From contig OW799236.1 in the NCBI GenBank assembly GCA_941918925.1, forward strand, positions 88,903,716 through 88,967,715: 64,000 bases of DNA, in the 5' to 3' direction. Positions within the stretch are counted from its first letter, which is position 1; each line of letters starts with the position of its first letter. The position numbers and the translations under genes are program-made. The notes beneath the pieces were generated by a model. That model saw only the letters and a program-made list of their open reading frames with translations, had not been told where the DNA came from and did not search any database. This document shows positions 15,001 to 26,000 of the stretch, in pieces. This stretch comes from Phyto melanocephala. Taxonomy: Eukaryota > Arthropoda > Insecta > Diptera > Rhinophoridae.

Positions 15001-16618
15001 TACATTATTTATCACAATTTGTATAAAAAAATATTAAATACTTACATTTTTGTCACAACTCCCTTTAAATTTGTTGGCGGATTTTTTCCCAAAAATTGTT
15101 ATTACATTCTCCCTTTAATTACCTTTCATAATACCTACTTTTTTCCCAGGGAACAATTTCCCAATTTCGAAGTTCATTTAGAATAAGGGAAAAGGGAAAG
15201 GGAACAAATTTCCCCGGGAGAAGTTATTTAGAATAGGGGAACAGGGAATAGGGAAATAATTCCCAGGGAATTGTTATTTAGAATTGGGGTGATTATGTAT
15301 TGCTTTTTTAAAAAGTGAATAAAAATTTACGTTAGTTTAAAAAAAAAAAAAATGTGTCGATATCTGTTCCCCAGACACGTGCTCTGTAGGTAGATAGTAT
15401 TTTGGTTGTAGCCGAATACAAGGCCCTTCCTTGTGTTCGTTGTCGAAACTAACTCGTATTTTTACCGTAGCCGACTATAAGGCCCTCCGAATTTTTCTTT
15501 ATATTAGTCGTTATACTAACTTGTAATCGCTCGTATCCGAATATAAAGCATTCCGCATTTTGCTTATATTCGTATAAATACGAATTCATATTTCGAACAT
15601 TCCCCGGTAATCATTGGCATATTAAACGAAGGTTTCCTTACTACAGAACTGTGATTTTTGTTTAAACCAACCAACAACTTAGTGTTCTATTCTCAAAGGA
15701 AGCAGACCTTTGAAACCACCCGTGGAGAGACTGAGCCCTACCCCGGCTGGGAAATAAAACTGCATTACAAATGACTATTGTATTTTGTTGCAATTTCATT
15801 TTTTTTAAATATATTTTGCGTTCGATTATTATATTATTATTCATGATTTTGCAAAAAGTTTTACAAAATAAAATAAAGTTTACAACAGCCGTATACAGGT
15901 CTTTACATGAATCTTAACAAAGAAAACTATAATTAAAAATATAAGTGGGTTTTTTAATTATAATTTTAATTATTTTCTCTTTAGTTTTATACCGGCTGAA
16001 GGCGATTCAAATCGTTCCAATATGGCTGTTATGGAAATTTATTTACCCAGCGGTTTTGTTGTTGATACTGATACGCTGCCAACGTTAGAGTCGAGTGAAA
16101 GAATTAAGGTAAACATACAAGTATATTTTCTCTTAAAATAAAAATTTTTTAAATTTTTGTTTGTTGTGCATGTTGCAGAAAGTGGAAACCCAAAAACGTA
16201 ATACTGTCGTTATAATCTATTTCGATTATTTGGACCGCAGAGAAGTCTGTCCCACTTTGCATGCCTACAAAGTGGTTAAAGTGACTGGCCACAAACCAGT
16301 TCCAGTCATAATGTATGATTATTATGATAATGGTAAGTACAACTAGCTCTATTCAAAATTACCCAATATTATATTTCGTATTTTCTTGTAGTACGCAGAG
16401 CCAGACAATTTTATAGAGCACCAAAATCTCAAATATGCGATATTTGTGAGCATGCCAATTGCGGGGAGTTGTGTGAAAAGGCCGAAAAGCGGGAATCTCG
16501 TAAATTAGACAGCGATATCAATGAACTACTTGAAGGACGTAACGCAAGTGATCATGCTGCTGTAAATACTATATTAATGTTATTAGTAATTGTTTTATTT
16601 AAAGTAATTAATAAATAA
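55..16618 (+). CDS. Thioester-containing protein (TEP, alpha-2-macroglobulin/complement C3-like), 5'-incomplete, 15 exons
   Basis: Extracellular innate-immune protein; the family marks microbes through a reactive thioester. Exons read as 55-385, 489-677, 741-835, 3554-3665, 3719-3989, 4496-5041, 5107-5238, 5295-5713, 8621-8968, 9040-9217, 9292-9647, 9727-9902, 15985-16108, 16179-16332 and 16392-16618. Each junction has GT/AG and the phases agree throughout, giving about 1219 residues; family members are usually 1350-1500, so the signal peptide and first domains lie before the window. The thioester GCGEQ is at 5651-5665 inside PSGCGEQTM. It is followed by the alpha-helical thioester domain (RAKKNLELGYQRLL, GFSAFG, GGFVSSQDSVVGLQAL) and the receptor-binding domain (MEIYLPSGF). 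The C-terminus has a cysteine cluster (CDICEHANCGELC) and a terminal hydrophobic run ending VINK, which could be a GPI signal. The donor at 5238 (AA|GTATAA) was chosen because it alone keeps phase. Introns 3, 8 and 12 are swollen by transposons. Which Tep paralogue this is cannot be told. Confidence 0.93.
836..1924 (+). other. TEP intron 3, 5' part
   Basis: AT-rich intron sequence with a normal GTAAG donor at 836. I see no coding exon or recognisable repeat in it; the short open frames have no family features. Confidence 0.5.
1925..2666 (+). mobile_element. Mariner-like element relic, 5'-truncated
   Basis: Transposase fragments typical of insect mariner-like elements: [29 protein letters not shown] and WFQQEGATCNTA, then in another frame NWPLKSCDLTPLDYFLWG. 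The second catalytic Asp is replaced by Glu in QQEGA, and stops and a frameshift are present. The 3' end reads ACACCCTT at 2659-2666 followed by TA (2667-2668), as expected for a mariner terminus and its TA target. No matching 5' inverted repeat or DNA-binding domain was found, so the 5' end is approximate. Inactive passenger in TEP intron 3. Confidence 0.75.
2669..3553 (+). other. TEP intron 3, 3' part
   Basis: AT-rich intron sequence ending in the CTTTAG acceptor at 3553. Nothing further recognised. Confidence 0.5.
3990..4495 (+). other. TEP intron 5, no recognisable content
   Basis: A 506-bp AT-rich intron with GTAAGT donor and ATATTTAG acceptor. The 118-codon open frame inside it shows no TEP homology and is interrupted where the exon frames run; I read it as non-coding. 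Confidence 0.6.
5714..6735 (+). other. TEP intron 8, 5' part
   Basis: Intron following the thioester exon. AT-rich, with no exon or recognisable repeat seen. Confidence 0.5.
6736..7930 (-). mobile_element. Mariner-like element relic
   Basis: On the minus strand the N-terminal DNA-binding region is clear (FTNEHRLQIAEIYY, RNNRPSESTIRAI, LVDIKPPT at 7922-7650). Decayed catalytic parts follow: a degraded DEAHF-like segment near 7400, VKEGERYRAMIRNFF, and a downstream segment with the DYFL-equivalent near 7040. Several frameshifts are present, plus a short local duplication (TTGATAACTCTT at 7269 and 7309). The plus-side end may be the AAGCGTGATTTTTT at 6736, next to TA. Same clade as the 1925-2666 relic. 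Inactive, inside TEP intron 8. Confidence 0.72.
7931..8620 (+). other. TEP intron 8, 3' part
   Basis: Mostly AT-rich intron. A small GC-richer island at about 8373-8425 stands out but matches nothing I recognise. Ends at the TAACTTTCAG acceptor (8620). Confidence 0.45.
10280..10680 (+). mobile_element. 3' end of a non-LTR retrotransposon (RTE-type), 5'-truncated
   Basis: The frame 10285-10653 reads RNFSNRCLRNILRIWW, ISNQRLYE, RRKWSWIGHSLR, ALWWNPQGTR, GRQKTTWRRN and SWNELKQLSKNR, then stops. This is the well-known C-terminal tail of RTE-like endonuclease/reverse-transcriptase proteins. A short ATATATAT repeat follows, as is usual at RTE 3' ends. The endonuclease and polymerase are absent, as expected of a 5'-truncated copy. 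It lies in TEP intron 12. Confidence 0.8.
10681..11751 (+). other. TEP intron 12, unassigned stretch
   Basis: About 1 kb between the LINE tail and the next mariner. I see no intact reading frame and no terminal repeats. It could hold a very old repeat relic that cannot be named by eye. Confidence 0.4.
11752..12805 (-). mobile_element. DD41D mariner-like element relic, 5'-truncated
   Basis: One terminus is clear: TA then CAGGGTGGGCCAAAAG at 11752, related to the ends of the complete 54699-55611 element. The minus strand encodes most of a transposase: a GRPCLSL / RTSLRRI region near 12750-12640, [44 protein letters not shown], and IWPARSPDLTAPDYFLWGYLKERVYVNKP, ending DIIFHT at 11868. Forty-one residues separate the Asp of QQDG from the Asp of PDYF, the spacing called DD41D (rosa-like). 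An in-frame stop sits where NKQNCRFW is expected (near 12435), so it is dead. The N-terminus and far end are missing. Confidence 0.82.
12840..13300 (+). mobile_element. N-terminal fragment of another Tc1/mariner-type transposase
   Basis: The plus strand opens with MLTKEEQRR and continues with NWKTSDIVSYFVEQG and VVYRIPARYK, a helix-turn-helix start like those of mariner/Tc1 transposases, then runs into a poly-A tract at about 12990. Similar but frame-broken sequence continues to about 13300. No terminal repeats and no catalytic domain were found. It abuts the oppositely oriented mariner relic. Confidence 0.45.
13336..15291 (+). mobile_element. PIF/Harbinger DNA transposon, degenerate but with both ends
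   Basis: Terminal inverted repeats CACCCCAATTCTAAAT at 13336-13351 and its complement ending at 15291, flanked by a 3-bp ATT duplication (13333-13335 and 15292-15294). Subterminal zones carry many GGGAA/CCCAGGGAATT motifs at both ends. The inside encodes a HARBI1-type nuclease in broken frames: FAEGWYQTGIGKDCGVSVDQ (about 13850), IIGCVDGSHDRII (about 14050), QYVDALHPGACHDSF (about 14235) and NVVERTNGVLK (about 14525). These hold the expected Asp, Asp and Glu. Stops (for instance after EEHLRPI) show that it is inactive. Confidence 0.88.
15292..15984 (+). other. TEP intron 12, 3' part with a degenerate short repeat
   Basis: Between about 15405 and 15590 the phrase GTAGCCGAATACAAGGCCCT recurs twice in altered form (near 15475 and 15530), at about 55-66 bp spacing. 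No gene is seen. The acceptor TCTCTTTAG ends at 15984. Confidence 0.4.
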
Positions 16619-17095
16619 GGAATAATATTACGTAAATATATTAGAGCGAAGTGTAGCTATAATAATAAAAAAAAACACTGAATGTATGTATACTCACGAT
16701 TAAAACAAATACCGTCCCATATCAAAGCTTTAACCTTCAATAATTAACTTAATAAAATAAACATAATATTATTGTTATTATTATTATTAATATGATTAGT
16801 AAACCGTCATGTATTCATATAGCTTTTTAAATAAATCTATATTAAATGAAACTTTATGTAAAATATGTAAACAAATTCTAGCGTAAAAAACACATGCATA
16901 AGAAGACATTTAAATTCTAACATGTTTAATATTAACTAATATTAGAAGTTTAGGGTATATTTAAATAAATCTAAAAACATGATTATAAAAATAATTTGAT
17001 TTTAACGAACGAACAAACAGATAAATGTAGTTTGTAAGTGTTAAAATGCCTTGACTCTCTAATAAATATTAACTTAACAAGACTAAAAAAAAAGT
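16619..17095. other. Convergent intergenic region with 3' UTRs
   Basis: Sequence between the TEP stop and the stop of the CIP2A-like gene. It is AT-rich and contains several AATAAA-like words on the plus strand (for example at about 16753) that could serve the TEP transcript. No gene is seen. Confidence 0.55.
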
Positions 17096-20000
17096 TCATT
17101 TGCGCTTTGGCTTTTTACTTTCCATCAGACTCATTATAGTTTTACGCAACTCTTCAGTTTCGCTTAATTCAAGTTCATAGTTACGTATCTGTTCGTTCTT
17201 CTCTTGCAGTTGTGATTCTAGTACCGTTATTATGCCATCTGATTTCCTTTTACCCTCCCTCTGCTCTTCTAAAGCTTTTTGTGTTTTCGCCAAATCGCGT
17301 TCTTTCTCTTCGATGTGTCGTACTTTTTCTTTGATGTCCACTTCAAAGGCTGCTATGGTCTTTTTCAATTTATCTATTCGAGAGTTCTAAAAAGTAATAA
17401 TAAATGAAAGAGGAAAACTTTTATTTATGTTGGGATTGTTTTTATACCCTTCACACAGTGAAAAAGGGTATATATAGGTTTGTCATTCCGTGTGAAATTT
17501 CTACAATTTTGATTTCCGACCCCATAAAGTATATATTTTCTGAAAGCTTATGAATAGGGGAGTCGATTAAGCCCTGTCAGTCTGTCCGTCTGACCGTCTG
17601 TCCGTGTGTATGTTGAATCCAACTTTTTGAAGCCCCCCGACATTGCTTGGACTCGGGTGAGGTATTAAAATATCAGAAATATTCGGGAGTAGATCGGTAT
17701 TGAAAATCAGAAACATCGGTACATAAACAACTGAGATATGAGCAAAAACCCACGACCACCTCGATTTTTTTTCACGAAAACAACATTACAACAACAACAT
17801 ACAAACGTGTATACTGGGTAGAGTAAACGTGGCATCGAATTCCAGCTGAGCCAAAAAAAAAAATTTTTTTATTTTTTTTATATTTTTTTTTTATTTTTTA
17901 TTTAATATATTATTTATATTTTTATTATTATTTTTTTAAAAAATTTTTTTTTTATATTTTTTGTTTTTATATTTATTATATAATTTTAATTATTTTTAAA
18001 AAAATTTTTGTTTTTAATTTTTTTTTTAAATTTTTTTTTTAATTTTTTTTTTAATTTTTTTTTTATTTTTTTTTTTAATATTTTTTTATTTTTTTTTTTT
18101 AACATACACGCGTAAATTTATAATTTTACAATGGGATGTTTTTATATATGTATGGTTTTTATATGTATGTACGTACATCATATGGAATGGTGATACAAAC
18201 TACTGTTATTGCATGACTACACGGTGTGAAGGGTATATAAGATTCGGAACGGCCGAATATAGCGCTCTTACTTGTTTTAAGTACAGTGGTGGCCATATAT
18301 TTAAAACTTTCGTTATGATAGTGAATTTTTCTTTTCATTTTCAAAATTAAACAAGAGCGCTATATTCGGCCGTGCCGAATCTTATATACCCTTCACAACG
18401 TGTAGTCATGAAATAACAGTAGTTTGTGTCACCATTCATCCCATATGAAATACGTACATACATATATAAAAACATCCCATTGTAAAATTATAAATTCACG
18501 TATGTATGTTAAAAAAACGAAAAAAAAAATTTAAAAAAAATTTAAAAAAAATTTAAAAAAAATTAAAAAAAAAAAATTTTAAAAAAATTAAAAAAAAAAA
18601 ATTTAAAAAAAAATTAAAAAAAAAAATTATTATATATAATTATAATTATATTTATTTGGTTGTTGGGTTTAAGCTGGTTTATATGCATTTCACTGGTGCT
18701 TATGCCAGATCATCAGTAAACCTTTACCCAAATTCTTGAAAAAGTTTAAAATTTTTATAAGTTATATTTTTAAATTCTCATTAACAAAATGAGAATTCAA
18801 AAATAAAACAAAAAAACCATAAAAAACTTTTTCAAAAACCCAACCAACAATTTTTTTAATTTTGAATTTATTTTATTTTTCTAATCCCTTTAACATTTGG
18901 CTAACCGTTGGTTAACACGAAATGCTTATAAGGGCAACCGAAAACTAAAATCTTCTATAAGTTAATTTACTAAATTTTTTGGGATATTCTCCCATAATTT
19001 TTCAATTATATTTATTTGGTTGTTGGGTTTAAGCTGGTTTATATGCATTTCACTGGTGCTTATGCCAGATCATCAGTAAACCTTTACCCAAATTCTTGAA
19101 AAAGTTTAAAATTTTTATAAGTTATATTTTTAAATTCTCATTAACAAAATGAGAATTCAAAAATAAAACAAAAAACCATAAAAATTTGGGTAAAGGTTTA
19201 CTATTGATCTGGCATAAGCACCAGTGAAATGCATATAAACCAGCTTAAACCCAACAACCAAATAAATATAATTGAAAAATTATGGGAGAATATCCCAAAA
19301 AATTTAGTAAATTAACTTATAGAAGATTTTATTTTTCGGTTGCCCTTATAAGCATTTCGTGTTAACCAACGGTTAGCCAAATGTTAAAGGGATTAGAAAA
19401 ATAAAATAAATTCAAAATTAAAAAAATTGTTGGTTGGGTTTTTGAAAAAGTTTTTTATGGTTTTTTGTTTTATTTTTGAATTCTCATTTTGTTAATGAGA
19501 ATTTAAAAATATAACTTATAAAAATTTTAAACTTTTTCAAGAATTTGGGTAAAGGTTTACTGATGATCTGGCATAAGCACCAGTGAAATGCATATAAACC
19601 AGCTTAAACCCAACAACCAAATAAATATAATTGAAAAATTATGGGAGAATATCCCAAAAAATTTAGTAAATTATAATTATAATTATTATATATAAAACAA
19701 AAAAAATAAAAAAAAAAAAATTAAAAAAAAAATAATAAAAATAAAAATTATATTAAATAAAAAATAAAAAAAAATAAAAAAAAAATTAAAAAAAAATTTT
19801 AAAAAAATTAAAAAAATTTTTTTTTTTGGCTCAGCTGGGATTCGATGCCACGTTTTCTCTAACCAGTATACACGTTTGTATGTATGTATGTTGTTGTTGT
19901 AATGTTGTTTTTGTAAAAAAAATCGAGGTGGTCGTGGGTTTTTGCTCATATCTCAGTTGTTTATGTACCGATGATTCTGATTTTCAATACCGATCTACTC

Positions 20001-23000
20001 CCGAATATTTCTGATAATTTAATACCTTACCCGGGTCCAACCTATGTCGGGGGGCTTCAAAAAGTTGATTTCAACATACACACGGACAGACTGACAGGGC
20101 TTAATCGACTCCCCATTTATAAGCTTTCAGAAAATATATACTTTATGGGGTCGGAAATGAAAATTGTAGAAATTTCACACGGAATGACAAACCTATATAT
20201 ACCCTTTTTCATTGTGTGAAGGGTATAAAAAGGCAACCAAATTATTTTTTCAGTTCTTAAATCTAAAAATTTAAAACAGTTGCCAGTACGTACACTTGTT
20301 AAATACATAATTAAAAATTCTATGAAAAAAAAAATATTAAAAAAAATGTTTCATTGGGTTGGCCATATAATTAAAACATTTTCTTTATTCATTTGAACTA
20401 AACTAAGTGCCTGCAGAGAGATTGAGGAATTGCCTTACAGCACATTTCGTGGTTTTGCCACAATTCGTCAGGATTTTTAAGATATTTGCTTTCAATCCTG
20501 TTTTCAACTACACTTCACAAATTCTAAATTAGATTGAGATCAGGGAATTGAGCTGGACATTTTAAAACATTTATGTTTTGTTGATCCAAGCAGCTCTTTA
20601 CAAGCCGTGAATTGTGCTTAGGGTCATGTCTTTAAAATGCCACATTAATGTAAAGGGTGGTTTAATTTTAAGGGCCGATGTTGAATGTGCACCACACCTA
20701 AACGTCAAGTTTTAACTTCTGCATTTCATTTGACATTTTTCAATTTGAACCACGTAAAGATACACAATTGAGCAACGCGTTAAAGTTATTCAGGCTAAAT
20801 ATGAAAACGGGCGTTCAAATCAAAATGCATTTCGTGATTTTTTTGGTCAACATAATCGTACAAATTCGTCCACAATCGGGAGAATTGTGAAAAATATATA
20901 AATTTCAGCAAAACAGGTCTGTATGAAATGTGAAAACATCTGTGAATGTCTTCTTAGTTCACGATAGGATATAAACAATCAAAACCTTTGCCAATCGTTC
21001 TTCTTGCAGTTGAACTTTTCTTTTATGGTTACAAAGCTTCGACTGCAAGAATTATAATTTCTTCGTGTTGACTACTATGAAACGATATTCTGTAGACACA
21101 ACCAACAAACTCTACTATAACAACTAAACTGTTGGATTTGCAACAATTTTGATACTCACAACTGATACTGCTTTTCTGGGCCAATTCAAAGTAGACTCTC
21201 ATATTGTACTGTGTCATATAATTCATATTAATATGACTAGTGACTTTGAACACCTTTTGTTAACAAATTATGTATTTAATACAAGAAAGAAGACAAAGAG
21301 ATGACGCTGTTAAGAATTGTATGTATACAGGAAAGAAGAAAATAGAAAATATTCTCTCTGAGAGGTGAGAAGCGAAGAAATTCTCTCTGAGAGATAGTAT
21401 GGTTAAAAGTATAACATAAACAATTTCTTATACATAGGAAACAATTGTGTAAAGTCATATTATTTTTTTTGTATGGAAATTACTAACAAAAATTTTATGC
21501 ATGCATAAAATAATATGAAATATGTAGTACAAATATGACTGATATGCAACCACTTTGAATTGGCCCTCTGTGTATACATTTTTGTCGTAACGATTAAGTT
21601 GAACAAATGTTCTTAAACTACAAAGACTTTAAGTCTAAAATATACTGCAGCTTTATGTTCCATCATTTCAGTTTCAGAGACTAGCAATGCAGTGCAACTT
21701 TAACCCCATAGTCATAATACTTTTAAAATTTTAATAGTTTTGAAAATCTAAGGGCTATTATTTAAAGAAGAACAAAATTGTTGCATCTCTATTGTGCACT
21801 TGTTAAGGAAACATCATTCGAAGATACCCATTCAACATTATGAGATAATTCCAAAAATAATTAAAGTCAGCATAATATGTAAACAAATAAACTTTTATTG
21901 AAAAGCTTAAAGATAAAATCAAAATAAGATTTAAAAATTACCACTTAACAAATGATCATCATGAATATTTGCATATTTAATTCCCGAAGCCGGCTTACGC
22001 AATTGCAAGACTGTGGAGGGCGGTACAGTTGCTAGCGTTTTTGAGGTTTGAGTTAAGCGACGACGGTGAAGAATGTACAAAACTCCCAATAACAGCAAAA
22101 GCAAAACGAATACTAGGGGAATAATGTAAACAAAGGTTGAGGCCTTTTGTACAGCATCCATATTGGATGAAGTTGTAGTGGGATTAATTTGCAAATCATT
22201 TTTGGTTGATAACGCCGTAAACGTTGGAGTTGCTATAGCCCTTGTGGCAGCAGTTGAAATGGGAAATGCAACGCGTGTGGTTAAGGAATTAAATGTTGGC
22301 AGCGGCGACATAAATGAAGTGGTATAAAATCTATTATTTATTATGGGTTTCTGGGTAGTGGATGCAGTTACAAGTGCAGCTTTGAGAAAAAAATTTTATG
22401 CATGCATAAAATAATATGAAATATGTAGTACAAATATGACTGATATGCAACCACTTTGAATTGGCCCTCTGTGTATACATTTTTGTCGTAACGATTAAGT
22501 TGAACAAATGTTCTTAAACTACAAAGACTTTAAGTCTAAAATATACTGCAGCTTTATGTTCCATCATTTCAGTTTCAGAGACTAGCAATGCAGTGCAACT
22601 TTAACCCCATAGTCATAATACTTTTAAAATTTTAATAGTTTTGAAAATCTAAGGGCTATTATTTAAAGAAGAACAAAATTGTTGCATCTCTATTGTGCAC
22701 TTGTTAAGGAAACATCATTCGAAGATACCCATTCAACATTATGAGATAATTCCAAAAATAATTAAAGTCAGCATAATATGTAAACAAATAAACTTTTATT
22801 GAAAAGCTTAAAGATAAAATCAAAATAAGATTTAAAAATTACCACTTAACAAATGATCATCATGAATATTTGCATATTTAATTCCCGAAGCCGGCTTACG
22901 CAATTGCAAGACTGTGGAGGGCGGTACAGTTGCTAGCGTTTTTGAGGTTTGAGTTAAGCGACGACGGTGAAGAATGTACAAAACTCCCAATAACAGCAAA

Positions 23001-26000
23001 AGCAAAACGAATACTAGGGGAATAATGTAAACAAAGGTTGAGGCCTTTTGTACAGCATCCATATTGGATGAAGTTGTAGTGGGATTAATTTGCAAATCAT
23101 TTTTGGTTGATAACGCCGTAAACGTTGGAGTTGCTATAGCCCTTGTGGCAGCAGTTGAAATGGGAAATGCAACGCGTGTGGTTAAGGAATTAAATGTTGG
23201 CAGCGGCGACATAAATGAAGTGGTATAAAATCTATTATTTATTATGGGTTTCTGGGTAGTGGATGCAGTTACAAGTGCAGCTTTGAGAAAACCCGTTTGG
23301 GAACAAGAACATCTAAGGAATTTACCCATAACCAAAGATCTACAATGTTCTGAAGTCCAAGGTGCTGTATACGATGTTTTCATTAGACACTTGTTGACAT
23401 GCTGTTCCAACGGATAAATATCAAATTGAACATTTGAGGGAGTTTTGTTCAGATCGCCTAATTGAATTTCTTGCAACTCGGTTGAATTAAGAATTTCGTA
23501 TATATTGTACTCGATTAAGGAGATATCATCCTGCAGATTCTCTTTAAAGTTATAAGATTTGATAATTAAACAATATTTCGCCTGAGGTCTTATAAAATGC
23601 GTATTGATGGTTTTAAATTGCAAAATTAGTTTGTCAAAGACATTTTCATTTATTTGTGTGGTGTGCTGTTGCAAAAATTCACCCTGCAATTTTCGCAAAG
23701 TTAAAGTTATTAGAGAGGATTTCAGAGACTCTTGGCTTATATCCTCATTAAGACACATCTTTTTTGCTAAATTTGTTATTTTATTAATAAAATTTTGTAA
23801 AGCTTGCGCAGAGTATTCCTCCGATTTGAGTAAGTCTTCTAATAAAGTCAATTGAGTTTTAGTGTAGAGTACCTGAGAATGATTAACAATTCGCCTCATT
23901 CTGCTGGCACGTTTAAAACGTGCTTGCTTTTGTTCGGCATTTGAGTCTGTATAATCCATTAGAGTATCTAGTATTTCTAATAGTTTTTCCAGTGTTTCTT
24001 TTTTCATTTGATGGGCGTAGTCTAGAACTTGTTTGCTTTTTACAACAAATATTAACTTGGAATCTGGGTTAATATATATTTTATTTTCAGCCTGCTCAAG
24101 AAGTTTGTCTATTTCTTTGTTTATAGATGATTTAGTAAAGTCAAGCCATTTATCATATAGAGGAGACTGGGCATTGTTAAATGTTATGGTGGCCATTATA
24201 AGATAATTTAAAGCATCTTGAAAATCGGTTCTCATAAAGAGACCATTTACTTTTTGTTCGTAGGCTGTGTAATCTTGATCACTGAACTCTTCATAATTTA
24301 TAAGCAATTTTGTGTTATTCTTGATAACGCTACAAGCCTGACGTATGTCGCAAATTTCCACTGCTATTTGTAGAGTTGTAAGGGTGTAGGGTAAAATGAT
24401 TTCCCAGCTTTTGTATTGAAAATATTTACCCAAAGATAATTCAAAATTGTCTACAATGATCTTCAGCTCGTAGCTGACAGGAGCATCTAAAAGTAGATCC
24501 TTTGCTTCTTGAGAATTTATAATGAAAATAGTTTTTAAAGCCGCACCTTTAATGGGATCTATTAACACCTTATTTGCTTGAGGCGGGGCGTTGGTGTGTA
24601 TATCTATGGTGAAATAACTGGTGACCACTTTAATCCATGGCTCCTCTTTTAAATTCCCCTTTTGAGGGCTCTCAGTAAAAGGCTTAGGGCAAGTTACATC
24701 CAAGCGAAATTTATACATAGAATCTCCCTCAAAACCCGGCCACATTATATCGGTTTTTATATATTTTGTTGGTATATTTAGAGTAATTTCTCGATTGACA
24801 GTACTATTTGTAAAATCTATAATTTCCTCTAGATAATATTTCTCTAAGTTGCTTATTTTTGTATAACCATAATGCTCTTTATCCAGTACGCCCCTAGGTA
24901 TAAGCTTAAAACCTTCTTCCTGAGCACTCAACCAACTGGCCTCACAATTGGCCACCATATTCATGACCATGACGGAAAATTTAAATTCTTCATTGGAAGA
25001 GGGATTTAAATTGGGTATTTCCTGGAAATCGTAGCTAATAAAGACCGACGATATTACTTCTATATCGGCCTTAACTTTAGTAACGATATCATTGATTTTG
25101 ACTTGAGCAACCACTTGATAGGTACCTGCCTTTTTGAACAGCGTTTTTAAATAATTCTTATTTTCTTCCCACGTCTGCAGCACATCATTTGTTACTGTAT
25201 CTTCTATCCACCACTTAATTTCAGACTGTTGTACACGATCATAGTTGCGTAGAAATAAACGAAAGGTCAAATAAGTGCCCTCACCAATTCGGCCCGCAGA
25301 GGGTATAATCATGGCCTGAAAACCCTTATTTAAAACCTCCACCCATATAACATCTTTAGCCAGAAGTCTATTGCTATCACTTTCCATTATTTCCGCTTCA
25401 ATGGCCGTTTTTCTCTCCGAACTTAAGGCGTTCGGTGGCACTAAAAGAACACTTGAAATTGTGTTTTCTATTAATTGATAGCTCTCCTCCAAATCACTTA
25501 TTTTCCACTGTATATGATAGTTGTTTTTGGGCTTACAAAATGTTACTTTCGCCATGACACTATACTCTATACTGGCTACAATTTCCTCTGAGCCTATGAG
25601 CAGAAAATTAATACCCTCCGGCACATTGCTGTTCTGTAAAACATCCTCCGCATAATCTATAGTGAAGATTTGTTCGCGACTACTTTCACCTGCATCTGTT
25701 ATGCCCACCACATGGAAAATATAACTTACTCCCGGTACTACTTCAGATTTCTTTATCAAAGCCATGTTATTCTTCATAATTTGTAATCTTTCTTTGCTAT
25801 TGAGACGATGCTCCAACGCTCTTACCGCTTTCCATACTAACAAAATCTCCCGTTGTGTTAAGGATTCTGGTCCAATGATTTTAAAGAATATTTGAAATTT
25901 ATATGACAATTTAATGCCATCTTTGGGTTGAAAAGTTATTGTTACACCATCGGGTTGTTTTGCTGCACTGTCACTGTCATTGTGTTTGCAGAGATTTTGT

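Noticed and set aside
15665..15745. GC-richer patch considered as a possible RNA gene
   Set aside because: No cloverleaf or conserved box was found, and nothing indicates a transcript.
19686..19949. Minus-strand open frame of 87 codons
   Set aside because: It is mostly Phe/Ile/Leu from an A/T microsatellite inside a DINE-1-like repeat.
21276..21458. Small minus-strand frame repeated at 30380-30562
   Set aside because: Recurs because both positions are copies of the same MITE; composition and length do not support a gene.
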